This document shows positions 1-10,791 of a DNA stretch of 64,000 bases, in pieces. Position 1 is the first letter of the stretch; each line of letters starts with the position of its first letter. A model generated the notes under the pieces. The model saw only the letters and a list, made by a program, of their open reading frames with translations, was not told the DNA's origin and ran no database searches. The stretch spans positions 13,531,840-13,595,839 of the forward strand of contig CM039130.1 in assembly GCA_022036555.1 (NCBI GenBank), written 5' to 3'. A program made the position numbers and the translations under genes. This DNA is from Microstegium vimineum (taxonomy: Eukaryota; Streptophyta; Magnoliopsida; Poales; Poaceae).

Positions 1-40
1 TCTTTGTAGAATTGTCATCAATTACCAAAAAGGGGGAGAT
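1..40 (+). mobile_element. 3' end and polypurine tract of a Copia (Sirevirus-type) element
   Basis: The first bases end in the purine run aaaaagggggagat directly before a sequence that starts with TG. A polypurine tract of this form next to the 3' LTR is typical of the Sirevirus branch of Copia elements (Opie, Ji and relatives). The rest of the internal region lies left of the window. Confidence 0.6.
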
Positions 41-2395
41 TGAAAGGTCCTTGTGTGATTTTGGTAATTGAGTGACAACCTAGGTGGAATAATATGTGTT
101 TAAGTGATATATACACAGGAGATTAGTTCACAGGTGATTGTGTGATGAAGGAGCTTAATTGCACATGAAACATGACATGGAGTCATGTGACCAAGGTGGA
201 GAAGATCAAGATGAGGCTTGGCTTGATGGACCGGTTGCAAGTGTGAAGGGCAAGCGGGTGATGCTTGGCGCCGATGGACCAAGGCAACGGTGAAGAGCAA
301 GTGAGGTCAAGATCGATGAACCAATAAGGTCACGTGATGAGATGAAGTGGATCATATCATTTGTTGATTGATTGGTGCATGTGTTGCATCAACATTGGAG
401 ATGGAAATGGAATGGAATGCGGAAGGAAAAGGTATAACCATAGGGCATTTTCCATTTCACCGGTCATTGGTTTGTAGAGAAGTTTATGACCGGGTTTAGG
501 ATAGATAGCCGTACTATCAAGAGGGGCAAACTTGTTTGCATATCAGTTATCTAGTGCCACTTGGAGCGATCTAACTTTGCGATGCATTAGGATCGAGTGG
601 CACGGTGAGAGCAAGTGAAAATGCTTTGAAAATGATTGTGAAAATGCTAACACACATGCACAAGGTGGTGATCACATTTGTGTTGGCACTTGAGAAGCAA
701 AGGAAGAAGGAAGGAGTTCCTGCTGAGTTTGGCGAAGAAAAGCAGTCCGGACGCTGGGTCCGGACGCTAGGGCATGTGCTGTTCGGACGACAGTGTGCGT
801 CCGAAAGCTGACCCTAGGTGGCTCGGCTGTGAAGGAGAGTCCGGACGCTAGTGCGTGTCCGGACCGAAGGATCCGGACAGCGTCCGGATGGTTTTGAGGC
901 TCTCGGGAGCTCTCTGATGAGGTCCAGACTCTGCGGGGTGTTAGTCCGGATGAGGAACCGGACTTGCGTCCGGAGTGGAAGAAGTGAAGAGGGATCTCTC
1001 GGGTTCTCTGGAATTTATTTCCGGACGCCGGGAACAGCGAGTCCGGACGCGGTGAGTAGTTGCGTCCGGAGACGCGTGGCACGCTGTTGAACGCGCGAGA
1101 AGTAGAGCCGTTTGAACGGCAGGCGACCGGACGCATGACCATTGGTCTGGTCTGCGTAGTGCGCGCGACCAGAGGCAGCGTCCGGAGTGGTGAACAGAGG
1201 CAATTTCTGTGCTGCTGTGGGGCATCCGGACGCAGTTTTTGGTCCGGACCCCCACTGTTGGTAGCGTCCGGAGGGCGCGCAGGAAGCGTTTTTCAATGGG
1301 AAAACAGCTAGTTTTGATGGGGAGGCTATTTATAGCCCTTGGCCGACCCTTGGGGCAAGTTGAGCACCCTTGGGCCTTTGTGGCTTGTGTAGGAGTGCTT
1401 GGATAGCCCTCTAACTCACTCATACTTGATAGTGTTCATCCGATTGAGTGAGAGAGTGATCTCTAGTGCGTTGCTTTGAGAGATAGCTTCGTGTGGCACT
1501 AGGTGATCGTGTTGCAAGCTCCTGGTGCTTGTTACTCTTGGAGGTTGCCACCTCCTAGACGGCTTGGTGACTTGAGGCTCTGTCGAAGCGCGCAAGAAGA
1601 TTGTGCGGCGCTCCGGAGAAGTGCTTGTGAGGGGCATTGTGCTCGCCCCGCGGGGAACGCGAAGAGCAACTCTAGTTGAGCGTGTCATTGAGTTACCCTC
1701 ACTTTTGGGTAGATTCTTGCGGCGCCCGAGTGAGTGGTCTATGCTAGTGAACGCCTATTAGCCGCCGAATCACCAAGTGTGTGGTCGACACAACGGGGAC
1801 TAGCTTGGTGGAAACCAAGTGAACCTCGGGAGAAAAATCACCGTGTCAACCTTGTCTACTCTTCTCGGTGGTTTGCATTCTCCAAATCACTAGCTTGTAT
1901 TTACTTTCTTATACTTGTGCTAGTGGTAGTTTGTTGCTCTTGTAACTAGATTTGCTTGTGTAGCTTGTCTAGTTACCTTCTAGCTTGTGTAGCATAGAAG
2001 TACCTCTTGAGTGGCTAATTGGCTTGAGTAGCCTTGTTAGTCGAATTGCTTAGTTTGTGTAGCTAAGTAAGTTGAGCTCTCTAGTTGACTTGTATAGTCT
2101 TGCTAGAGAGCATTGCTAGTGAGCTTAGGTGTTTTGTGCTTTGCTTACTAGTATGTGTAGAAGCTCCCGGTTTGCTTAGAGTACTAGTTGCTTAGGTTTG
2201 TGTGACCTTGCAACCTAGAATTGTTTAGGTGAGCTCTCCCTAGCTTTGCACCTTAGTGAGCCCAATTAGGATCTTTTGTTAGGTGTTAAAGTTATAGATA
2301 GAGGGGTGTAGTTTTGGCTAAACCGATAGTTTTTATTCCGCATTTGTTTCGGTTTGCCGCTGCGCGTAAGTTTTTAGAAAAGACTATTCATCCCT
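41..2395 (+). mobile_element. Long LTR of a Sirevirus-like Copia retrotransposon, 3' end lost
   Basis: The LTR starts with tgaaaggtccttgtg right after the polypurine tract. It has a long GC-rich part (about 745-1275) full of CCGGA motifs, a TATA-like ctatttatag near 1324, and an AT/GT-rich U5 part with many degenerate copies of tagcttgtgtag. Its last recognisable bases (gactattcatccc near 2395) resemble the terminal block of these LTRs but the usual run of C and the terminal dinucleotide are missing, so the LTR seems cut where the next sequence begins. No protein is encoded. Family name is by motif only. Confidence 0.6.
746..1275. repeat. Cluster of CCGGA / GTCCGGACGC motifs inside the LTR
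   Basis: I count 17 occurrences of ccgga in about 530 bases, many within gtccggacgc or its partial complement gcgtccgga. The core TCCGGA is its own reverse complement. Spacing is irregular, so this is not a simple tandem repeat. Sirevirus LTRs are known to carry conserved CG-rich palindromic motifs upstream of the TATA box, and this cluster sits in that place (TATA near 1324). Confidence 0.7.
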
Positions 2396-3436
2396 GATGA
2401 GGACATCACAGACTTAGATATGACCATGCCAACCACTTCTATACCAAAGGTAAAACCATTCTATATGAAGTTTATTATTGTTACATTTGATGAATTGATG
2501 CTACACCACATAGTGTGTGTATTATCATTTTCAGAATTGCTTACATGGATCAAGGAAGGGTTAGATTGCATATGGAAAGCATGGATGATCAATGAAGTTG
2601 ATTGGGGACCAAATCTAAGTGTTCCTAACGTCCTCCACCAGGCCACCACGTCACTTTGGATCCAAGGAAACAAAGAGTCCAAGTCCAACACGTTTTGGAA
2701 GTTCAATTCGGACTACAGAAGAGTCCAAACTTGCGACGGTTGCCACGACTTCATACGGACTCCGATTGGGACGTTCTAGCACTTTTTGGAAAGCTTATCA
2801 AGTCTACTTTCCAATGGGTCCGGACTCATACCTATATCTTATCATATGCGTGCGCAGTAGACAATTTAATACCGAGATCTTTTCTGCCAACGGTGCTGTG
2901 TCACCCTATTTTGGGCCGATGGCCTGTGTATCAAGTTGAGTCCATTAGGGACTCATCCTAGGGTTGTAGGACGACACCAAAACCCTTGTGGTCGTCCTCC
3001 CTCCTCCTTATATCCCCTTAGAGCTGCCACAAATAGATTGAGTTTTGTTTAGATGAAAGTTTAGCTGCTGATACTTCCTTGTAGACGCATGTGTCGACTA
3101 GACCATCTGTTCTACTTGATTCGGAACCCCACCTTCATGAGTATCAGATTTGAACCTTTATCTCTTATTTGCAATTGAGTGCTTGTTCTATTTGTTCTTG
3201 CTTGTTCTTCGATTGCTTGCAGGAATAACCCTAGTGGTTTGGTTGGTTGTGATCCGCAAGATCGTGAGCAACCGCTGGATTTGATGTATCGATCGCTAAG
3301 GCGCAGCGTCCTTGGATGGTTGTAGTCGGATCGTGAACGTCTCTCCAGTCAAATCGTAGTTATCTATCTCCACCGAAAGATCGGGACACCCATACACTCA
3401 TCAACCCCCCTCTAGTCCGTCATCTTGACCCTACAA
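2396..3436 (+). mobile_element. LTR-like fragment of another retrotransposon
   Basis: No open frame here looks real. The stretch has the layout of an LTR: a TATA-like ccttatatcccc near 3005, followed about 400 bases later by an end reading cccccctctagtccg and then gaccctaca, as in the U5 ends of many grass LTRs. I could not find its start or a second copy, so family and left border are unknown. It lies between the Sirevirus LTR and the Gypsy 3' end and is probably nested debris. Confidence 0.35.
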
Positions 3437-3820
3437 TGACCCTAGGCGTCGACAACAGGAAAGTATGATACGTGGCAACAGGCGAGAGGAGAACAAGTTT
3501 CGATGCTCATGGCATCATGACTAGATAGTGCCATCAACAGCGGCGGCAGACTGTCAGGACGAAAACCGGAATCGACTTGATTCAGTCCGCACACGCCATC
3601 GAAAGGATTGCAGTGCAAAGTAATCAAAGCATATCCACTACCTGCGATCAAAACATCAAGACAAAATCAAAGCCTGCGCAAGAGTCATACTCTCACCCAG
3701 GCTCGGGGCTACACCCGGCGGGTGCGCTCGCGCGCACCCTCTCGGCGAAGGAGAATTAACTAAAGGTATACAAAGCCCCACCAAGGTAATTAGGAACTCT
3801 TCCTAAGGCTCGGGGGCTAC
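3437..3820 (+). mobile_element. 3' internal end of a Tat-type Gypsy element
   Basis: Non-coding sequence with two copies of the phrase ggctcgggg, the second as ggctcgggggctac immediately before the LTR (3808-3820), which serves as polypurine tract in Tat-lineage Gypsy elements. Everything upstream (gag, pol) is missing, so the element is a 3' fragment. Confidence 0.55.
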
Positions 3821-5037
3821 TGTCGAATACCTAATTTAGTGGTAGTAAAAATGATCAACGAACCAAAAGCCCATCGACGGTCATCTAAGAAAAGACAAGA
3901 ATCCCATCAAGGCCTAGTCATCATAGGCCCACGGGGGAAAAGGCACAAGGCTTACAGCTTAGCCGGCCCAGGAAGGCAGACGTGCCCTGAGCAGACGTTC
4001 CCCAGGCAGACGCGTCTCCATCTCGCCCGACTTGGGAAGCGAGGCAGCTCCTCTACTCGCAGAAGACGTGAGAGACGTCAGAGGAGTGATTGATCCATCC
4101 CTGTCCAGAAGGAAGCAGCCGACCATCTCTATCCGCTGACGGTGCATCCTTCATAGGATAAGGCCGAAGGCACGGTACCATGCAGAACCGTACACCCCGT
4201 ATAATCCGGCGCACAGGATAACACTCTGGCCCCTGCCCGAACGCCCCTGCCCGAACGGAAACAAGTCAAGTTCCCCAATCAGGACGGGACGGGGCAGAAC
4301 TCCTGACCGGATAGGCATCATGCCCCTTGTTGAAGCGGACTCCGTCTCACACACCCCCGGCCCCTACAGGAACTCTTCAAACGGAGGTACGTCGGATACA
4401 TAGGGCCCACAGAGTAACGAAGTCCATTGGCCAAGCCTGAAGGAATCTGACGTATACTAAAAGAATTATAAGAAGGTACAACCCTATACTTACCAACGGT
4501 ACAACGGACGCCATGCCTCTACATTGCTACGGGTTCAACCGGACCCCCCCCCCCCGCATTCTCCGGCGGTGTAACGAAGAGCTGACACGACGCATTGCCT
4601 CCGACCAAGTACAAGGGCAATAAGAATATAGTATTATGAGTGTCCAACATCCTTCCTGAGGAAGGCAAGGATAATGCGTGGCATCCTATGTAGATATTTC
4701 TCGACACACGCTTGTAACTCCCCTGAGCTCCTTGCGGCTATAAAAGGGGAGCATGGGGACGACGACAGAGGGAGAGACATATCAAACACGCATCGAAGAA
4801 CACAGCTAGCAGATAGCACACTCACTCACTGAAGCATTCAGAGACTTGGGACTCACACTCCCTCTCTCGACCCAGCTTGTAAACCCCCTCCAAGCAGAGA
4901 TAAGGAACACGAGCAGCTCCACACTGGACGTAGGGATTTCTTTCCCGAACTAGTATAAACCTCTTGTCTCTTTGTCTCACCATTCGGAGCCCGACACGCG
5001 TACACATTTACTCGTTGGTAGTTTCTAAACACCGACA
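3821..5037 (+). mobile_element. Gypsy LTR (1.2 kb, TGTCG...CCGACA)
   Basis: The LTR begins tgtcgaatacc after the polypurine tract and ends aaacaccgaca, giving matching inverted ends TGTCG/CGACA. A TATA box (tataaaa, 4739-4745) lies about 300 bases from the right end, leaving the R-U5 part. A C run at about 4542-4556 is a local microsatellite. The U5 phrase tactcgttggtag resembles that of the larger Gypsy element at 12100-25659, so the two are related Tat-type families but not the same. To its right is a LINE broken exactly at this border. Confidence 0.75.
4739..4745 (+). promoter_or_regulatory. TATA box of the Gypsy LTR
   Basis: The motif tataaaa followed by gggg lies at the usual distance from the LTR's right end for a U3/R border; the transcription start would be near 4770. 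Confidence 0.6.
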
Positions 5038-5129
5038 CCATTCATCTAGCATCACACATGACCTAACTCTAATGACTTTGCCTCTGCAAAACACACGTTA
5101 GTCATAGTGACCTAGCATTGTCGTTAATT

Positions 5130-5607
5130 GCCTAAACACAAGGGACCATGATTCTTCAGAACTGCTCCTATGCGAACAACACCTCATTAAAATCCCCTAC
5201 GCACAGCCAAGGGTAGTCACCTTGCGCTCTTAGGAATCTCAACAAGTACCAACCTCTTTGCGACGTTCTCTTCGTGGCTCCCCATAGAAACCAGTTAGCC
5301 TCCATTGCGAGATCCTCATGTTGTCACATGACAAAAGAACATCAATATGGGACTTTGACTTACTTAGTTCAGCAATCGTCACGTCATGACGCCACAGCAT
5401 CAACAAGCCCCCACTGAGCCCCTCCGACTTTACAACAATGGCATTGGGGAAACCAAGCAAATGTTGCAAACCGAGAGCACGCTCTTCCCCCATTCTTGTC
5501 TCCATCAAAAACACCACCGCGGGCCTCTTTTCCTCCACCACCAGGCGGAGTTCATGAACTGCCTCGGGCTGCCCGCAGCCCCGGTAGTTCACACTTAAGA
5601 GATTCAT
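5130..5607 (-). pseudogene. LINE ORF2 fragment: AP-type endonuclease N-terminus
   Basis: ORF2 of plant L1 elements encodes an endonuclease that nicks target DNA, followed by reverse transcriptase. Here the first 122 residues are open (start 5607) with the family's opening LLSVNYRGCG and the metal-binding glutamate in FLMETRM. Frame is lost near 5240; the next frame reads PWLCVGDFNEVL, the GDFNE motif of the same fold, and decays into stops towards 5130. Reverse transcriptase is absent. Its ATG overlaps the ORF1 stop (ATGA). Confidence 0.8.
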
Positions 5608-6929
5608 TGTGCCCGGCGGGGTCTGTCCAACGCAGCCGCTGCCGATCTCGCATTTTGGGGATTGCCCCGTTTTTGTTTTTTGAGAATTTGAATCATGCTA
5701 CTTCCGGCACTGTTCGTACTAGTATCCAATTGGTTCACCCTTGAACTGACCATTCCCACCGGCACAATCGCATTTGAACCGCCAATCGAAGTGTTCAAAT
5801 CCGGGGTCTGCAAACCTGTCGTAGGAACCTTCGACTTGCGTTTGCGTGGTGGCGGTCGTTTGACCTCCTCAAGATCCAAATCCAGCTGCCTGCTTGCACC
5901 CGCTCCAGGCAGCCCCTTCCCAGGTACACCCACTTTTACTTGTTCCTTCAAAGGAGACTAAACCTCGAGATCCTTCGCCTTGCCACTAGCATTTGCAGAA
6001 TGACGTGAGTCATCATCACCCCTCGAGGATCGATTGTCACTCGACCTGCTGTGTTGTCTTTGGGGTTTGAAAGCCGAAGAAGACCCACTACCAAAAGACT
6101 CCGCTGCAGCCCCTGCGAATGACTGCACCCGCCTTTTCTGATCTTCAGGGGCTCTGATCTTAACATCATATGTTAGTTTACCATGAACATCTCGCTCCAC
6201 CGGTGTTGAACACTCCATCTCCGAGTGGCCAATTATACCACAGGCGAAGCAGTAAAATGGGAGCCGCTCATACTGCACCTGGAACCAACGTGGTTCCTCC
6301 GACTTACTCATCCGAATAAGTACACCTCGTCGCACTGGCTTATCCATGTCAATGGCTACACGGGCACGTAGAAAAGCGCCGCTAGCCTTCCCATCACCAT
6401 CCACATCCATCGTGACCACACGTCCGACCAGGTTCATGGCCCTAGAGCCCCTCGTCTCATTCATCCAACCCAGCGGTAGATTTAGGATACGCACCCAAAG
6501 CTCCAGTCGATCGAAGACAATTTCATTCGCACTGAGCTTCTCGTCATAATTCTGCAACAGCATAGCATACCTTCCAACCATCCATGGCGACCCAGCCAAA
6601 ACCCTTTCTAGATCGCCGGCGTTGCCAAACTCCGCCACAAAAAGATTGGCACCCTTCTCCCTGATCGCCCTAAATTTCAGGCCAATCGGATTTCCCCAAG
6701 CAGGCTTCATAGCCGAATGTACAGTGTTGACATGCACCGGCGAAGGTGATAGCACCTTCCCCACCAGCACCCATTCCACCGGCGTTGGCACCTCGTCATC
6801 CTCAGCATCGCTGAAATCCACCACGGCCTCTTCCCCTTCAGTAAAGTTGTGCTTACATAGCAGATCGGTCACATTAGGGTTTGGGCTATCATCCCCACCC
6901 CTTGAAACGCCACCTCCTGTCGTCGCCAT
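5604..6929 (-). pseudogene. LINE ORF1: DUF4283 and CCHC zinc-knuckle RNA-binding protein
   Basis: ORF1 proteins of plant L1 elements bind element RNA. The start at 6929 (MATTGGG) is preferred over further upstream frame extension. Residues about 60-210 match the DUF4283 type seen in such ORF1s (SPWMVGRY, LWVRILNLPLGW), followed by a zinc knuckle with spacing CxxCxxxxHxxxxC (YCFACGIIGHSEMEC). A TAG at 5958-5960 interrupts the frame, which then stays open to 5604 with a basic stretch (RPPPRKRKSK). With the stop read through the protein would be about 441 residues, a usual length. The final TGA overlaps the ORF2 ATG. Confidence 0.82.
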
Positions 6930-7277
6930 GAGGCCAGAGAACCAGAGGGCAAGCTCGGTGAAAATTGCATGTCTAAACAGCGCAGCCACAAACACTTATC
7001 CCGACCTAGGTAACCTAAGCGGCACTCCCTAGGGGAAATCTATGGTCGAGGGAGCCGGAACGGCTAACCGTTGATTTGCGGTGGCCGACACCAATTGCAG
7101 GTCGATGCCGGGGCGTGGACGTCGTGATCGAGCAATCAACGACGCAGCTGATCAGGGTCACCGGCGTCGGTGGCCTAGATCGAGGTCGGGAACGGGTTCG
7201 CACTGCAGATCGCCTCAATCATCGATCCGCAAAAACCTCTTTAGTGCTGCTCCAACGACTCCTATTTAAAGCCCTAT

Positions 7278-7323
7278 CTCTCATTTTGAGGGTCCAAAAC
7301 ATCTCATTTTGAGGGTCCAAAAC
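7278..7323 (+). repeat. Two tandem copies of a 23-bp unit
   Basis: The unit tctcattttgagggtccaaa plus three bases is present twice, back to back, with one mismatch, near the left end of the Harbinger-like element. Confidence 0.9.
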
Positions 7324-7739
7324 ATAAAAACACGTCTCCAACCAGTCTCTTATCCGAACCCGCACGATGAGGGCTCTCGAATCTCTCTATTTCCTGCATT
7401 TGAGGGCCTTCGCTCAGATCCCTCATCCCTGTTCCCCTCATTTTGTTGTTGTGCAATCTATGAGTGCCTTCTCGAAATAGCCAAATGGCCTGGATTCTAG
7501 ATGGATGGGAGATGGCCTGGGTTCGAAATAGCCAAATGCTGAGCTCACGCCCCTTCCTGATTTGCACTGCTCGCCGCAAGAGAAAGCCTTTACATGGAGG
7601 CAATGAAAAAAAACTGTGGGCAAAGAGAGAAAAGGCCAAAGAGGGGCGGATAGATTAAGAGAAAAGAACATAATGATGAGAGGCTAGCGGTAGAGACTTG
7701 AAATCAAGCAACAAGTAGAGAAGTAGGAGGCTTCATCTA

Positions 7740-7886
7740 ATGCAACAAGAAAAAGAGTTGAAACGGAGAGAATAGCATGAGCAAGTCATGAATATGGACC
7801 TTTGTAGTATGAGTGAGCAACAAAAGGTATTCTACTAGGCATTACAGGATGAGACCATTGCTCGATGTTGTGGTGGTGCCAACTAG
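7740..7886 (+). pseudogene. Fragment of a Harbinger ORF1 / NAM-associated C-terminal domain
   Basis: In one frame the stretch reads MQQEKELKRRE, stop, HEQVMNMDLCSMSEQQ, then stop and ALQDETIARC. This pattern (a charged helix, then a run ending in MS..Q..Y...Q.EI) is that of the C-terminal part of Harbinger-associated proteins and of the plant 'NAM-associated' domain. Two in-frame TAG codons break it and nothing upstream remains, so it is a relic. Confidence 0.45.
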
Positions 7887-8330
7887 AGGTAGCATGCTTA
7901 TTTGTCTTTTGTGTGTGTACTATGGACGGACTATGTTTATTTAAATTATGTACCAGCATGTCTGTTATCCATGGACTTCTATGTAAGAACAATTTTGTGT
8001 ATATATTTATGAACCTCTATGTAAGAACAGAATTTGAATTTGTTAATTTGTGGTTGCAAATTATCTAATAATAATAATTCATCCTATACTTAGCTGCACG
8101 AAATTGTTGTTAACAAATATCCATTCCAATAGTACCAATTTAAAATAACAGAGTTTAGATATAAAATGTTGGACTTTATAGTTAGAAGTTATGCATATAA
8201 TATATGTGTGAGAGAAGGCTGAAATGTGGTGCATAGAGAAATAAGGGCAAAAGTCTCGATGAGGGGCTCTTATTTGTGAGAGTAGAGGGCGCCAGACTTT
8301 GAGGAATTGCCTGGAGTTTCCCTTTAGATG

Positions 8331-8678
8331 TTGTCTCTTGTTATTCCTTAAAATCGGGTGAAGGGGTAAGGCTTAGCTGAGGCGCTGATGGGTGAGGTGT
8401 ACGGAGGTAATTGTTCGCACCAGTTGTGCACCGGGTGCAAAGGAGAGTGTGGTGATAGCAGTGACGGCCATGGTCTCTTGACGAGAGAAAGAAGAACATG
8501 CGAGAAGGGAGAAAGAAAGAAGGTGAAAAAAGAGGCTGGTGAAAGAATCTCACGGGTTAGATCATCTATTCCATAGTGAGTATCCACTTCCTCTAAAAGT
8601 CTCATGTCTGGCAGCAGCACTGTATCCGTCTTAGTGTGGTGGTAGATGGGTTACACAATGCATTGATGTTAAGGATAG
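8331..8678. other. No gene seen
   Basis: A mixed-composition stretch with some GAAAG-rich sequence (8480-8545). I see no conserved protein, terminal repeat or RNA gene. Confidence 0.5.
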
Positions 8679-8680
8679 TA

Positions 8681-9026
8681 CTCCTTCTGCTTAAAAAACA
8701 AATGAGCAACTTGCTTGCTTCCCTGATATATCAGACTTTTTTAGTTTGACTAGAAATAGAAAATAGTAATAAATTTATTAAAAAATATATTCCATGCTTT
8801 CAACATCTCGGATGTACGGTTTTTACTAATAGCTTAGGGTCGATAAGAGAAATGATATCATGTCTTCTTCTGGAGTCTGAACTATCTAACTGGATTCCGA
8901 CTATGCAGATTGATTTATTCATTTAATTTGGGCAATTCGATTATATTACTATATTTTTATATACATTTACTAACATCTTTGAAGTTAGATTCGTTGAAAA
9001 GCTAGAGCTATTTTCAACGCAGGGAG
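8681..9026. mobile_element. Stowaway-like (Tc1/mariner) MITE, 346 bp
   Basis: The left end ctccttctgcttaaaa and the reverse complement of the right end, ctccctgcgttgaaaa, form imperfect terminal inverted repeats of the familiar CTCCCTCYG type. Both ends are flanked by TA (8679-8680 and 9027-9028), the target duplication of Tc1/mariner elements. No coding capacity. Confidence 0.75.
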
Positions 9027-9028
9027 TA

Positions 9029-9990
9029 CGAATGAACGTCATTGCCAGTGGCCAGGAAGCTACAAATTCCATGGCTGCCATGATTGCGGTTGTTCGGGGA
9101 CATGCGGGTACACACAGAGATAGATCGAGAAGCATGCAAAGCGGCGCAGGGCAACCAGCAGAAAAGGACACTGCCGGTGCGCACTAACAGCATGCGGCGT
9201 GTCACTCCCGCGAATGTGAAAGCGTTGAAGCAATTGATTTTTTTTTTTGTTATCCCACATTTGTTTGAGAACGCCTGAGATGAAGGAACGTGGCGGTGAT
9301 GACCCACATGGTCACATGACACGCCTCCTAGTATATACTTATATCAATATATATATGTCTTTTGGAAATGCGAGACGACTTTAACCGACTACTACAGCAT
9401 TATGGAAATGTTATGAATGGCATGTATGAGATGAAGGAAGGTGGGTGGTGTGACGTCACCTACGCATCACTGTGACGATGGAAAATTTCATTTCATTTAT
9501 TTTTGGCATTTTTTGGTGACAGACGATGGAAATGACATGGATCGATAGGAGTACTATCTCCTTGGTTTCTCAAGACTCTAGCGTGCGCGGCGCTAGGCAA
9601 CGGCAGCTGGTGTGCAGGCTAGTCTAATTCGGTAGCGGAGGGAGACGTGTGACCAATATAAAAGCATCGTTCGTTAGGCACTTAGGCATGCACAGTACTG
9701 TACGTAGGAGTACTAGGCTAGGCAGTAGCGAGAAGCGACGCCCGACTCGTGACCGCCCCCCTCGTCTCATCTGACATCTGAGGTCGAAGGAATTGACTCT
9801 GATCTCACCTGACCTCACCTGACCTTGCCGCCCGGTCTGATGATGTCCCGCGCCCAGCCCAGACCCCTCCCCTAATAATGGCAATGGCAATGGCAATGGC
9901 AATAATAACAGACTCAGCAGCCCCCACCCTCGCACTAGCGCCGCCCAAGCCTGGAATGGAGATGGAGATGGAGAATTCTTTCCTCCCCGC
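9029..9990 (+). promoter_or_regulatory. Upstream region of the CASP-like gene
   Basis: No gene is visible. The region holds a palindromic bZIP-type site TGACGTCA (9451-9458), about 540 bases upstream of the TATA box, four tandem copies of GGCAAT (about 9878-9903) and a GGAGAT repeat near 9958. Binding is inferred from motif only. Confidence 0.4.
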
Positions 9991-9998
9991 TATAAAAA
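9991..9998 (+). promoter_or_regulatory. TATA box of the CASP-like gene
   Basis: The motif tataaaaa lies 219 bases upstream of the chosen ATG, giving a 5' UTR of roughly 185 bases if transcription starts about 30 bases downstream. Confidence 0.65.
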
Positions 9999-10209
9999 CG
10001 TACGGTGGGGCGACGGACGATGGAACCACAAATCACTCCCGTGAGCCGGCCTTCACCATCATATCACCCCGGCCGCACACTCTCTACTAACCTCTAATTA
10101 CTAATCTCTATCAGCAGTAGCTGCCGCCTCCTTGCAACTTGCGTTATTGCTACCGAGCTGCAGCACACCGGCACCGCCGGTCACCACCACCACCGGCCGC
10201 CCGCGGGCC

Positions 10210-10791
10210 ATGGGTGACGGCGGCGGGGGCGACGCGGAGCGGAAGGTGAAGGTGGCGGAGGTGGCGCTGCGCGCGCTTCTGTGCGGGCTGGCAGCGCTAG
10301 CGGCGGCGCTGGTGGCGACAGACACCCAGACCCGCACCTTCTTCTCCCTGCAGAAGAAGGCACGGTACACGGACATGAAGGCCATGGTGTTCCTGGTGGA
10401 CGCCGCCGCCGTGGCCGCCGGCTACAGCCTGCTGCAGGCGGCGCGCTGCTGCGTCGCGCTAGCCAAGGCCCCCGGCGGCACGGTGCCGGTGCCGGTGCCT
10501 GTGCCGCCGGGACGGCTGCGGCCCTTGCTGGCCAGCTGGTGCGTCTTCTCGTGCGACCAGGCGCTGGCGTACGTTCTCCTAGCCGCCGTCGCCGCCGCCC
10601 TGCAGGCCTCCGTCGTCGCCAAGCGCGGCCAGCCCGAGTTGCAGTGGATGGGGATCTGCGCACTCTACGGTGCCTTCTGCAGGCAGGCAGGCGCTGGCAT
10701 CGCCAGCGCCGTCGCGGCTGCGCTCGCCGCTGTCCTGCTCGCCTTCCTCTCCGCGTTCAACGTCTTCAGGCTCTACGGCCGGCACCAATAG
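10210..10791 (+). CDS. CASP-like protein, group 2 (four-helix membrane protein)
   Basis: Predicted 193-residue membrane protein of the CASP/CASP-like family (DUF588, MARVEL-related), whose founding members form the Casparian-strip membrane scaffold; most CASP-like proteins have no assigned role. Four hydrophobic helices are visible at about 15-37, 57-80, 107-132 and 150-183, with both ends cytosolic by family rule. The family's conserved Arg in helix 1 (R21) and Asp in helix 3 (D116) are present. TDTQTR, KKARYTDMKA and QPELQWM are typical of the CASPL2 group, and the length fits. A VPVPVPVPP run (92-100) in the loop after helix 2 is encoded by a GTGCCG-like repeat. The frame is open 26 codons further upstream, but the MGD start matches the family. 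Intronless, with very high GC at third positions, as common in grasses. Confidence 0.9.
   Translation: MGDGGGGDAERKVKVAEVALRALLCGLAALAAALVATDTQTRTFFSLQKKARYTDMKAMVFLVDAAAVAAGYSLLQAARCCVALAKAPGGTVPVPVPVPPGRLRPLLASWCVFSCDQALAYVLLAAVAAALQASVVAKRGQPELQWMGICALYGAFCRQAGAGIASAVAAALAAVLLAFLSAFNVFRLYGRHQ

Larger units (their letters stand above)
5038..7238 (-). mobile_element. L1-type LINE, 5' part only (5' UTR, ORF1, start of ORF2)
   Basis: On the minus strand the order is a GC-rich leader (about 7238-6930), ORF1 with a DUF4283 region and a zinc knuckle, then the endonuclease start of ORF2. LINEs usually lose their 5' end at insertion; this copy keeps it and lacks reverse transcriptase and tail. The sequence stops at the Gypsy LTR border at 5037, so the missing 3' part was most likely separated or deleted by that later insertion. 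Confidence 0.75.
7239..8330. mobile_element. Decayed Harbinger-like element (borders approximate)
   Basis: Left side: gctgctccaacgactcct; right side, reverse-complemented, gives a similar aaactccaggcaattcct, as in the loosely conserved ends of PIF/Harbinger elements of grasses (the 'ctccaac' ends). Both ends abut a ttta. Inside is a fragment matching the C-terminal region of the element's DNA-binding protein (7740-7886). The borders and the terminal repeats are weakly matched, so treat the extent as a proposal. Confidence 0.4.

Noticed and set aside
746..1275. CCGGA clusters as a CRISPR-like or regular array
   Set aside because: Spacing is irregular, repeats are 6-10 bases, and the region is an LTR of a plant nuclear retroelement.
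10132..10209. 26-codon N-terminal extension of the CASP-like frame
   Set aside because: It does not begin with ATG and Thr/Pro-rich residues do not occur in the family; MGD start fits better.
10181..10663. 160-residue open frame on the minus strand opposite the CASP-like gene
   Set aside because: Arg/Pro-rich shadow of a very GC-rich coding region; no family features, and the plus-strand frame has a complete CASP-like protein.
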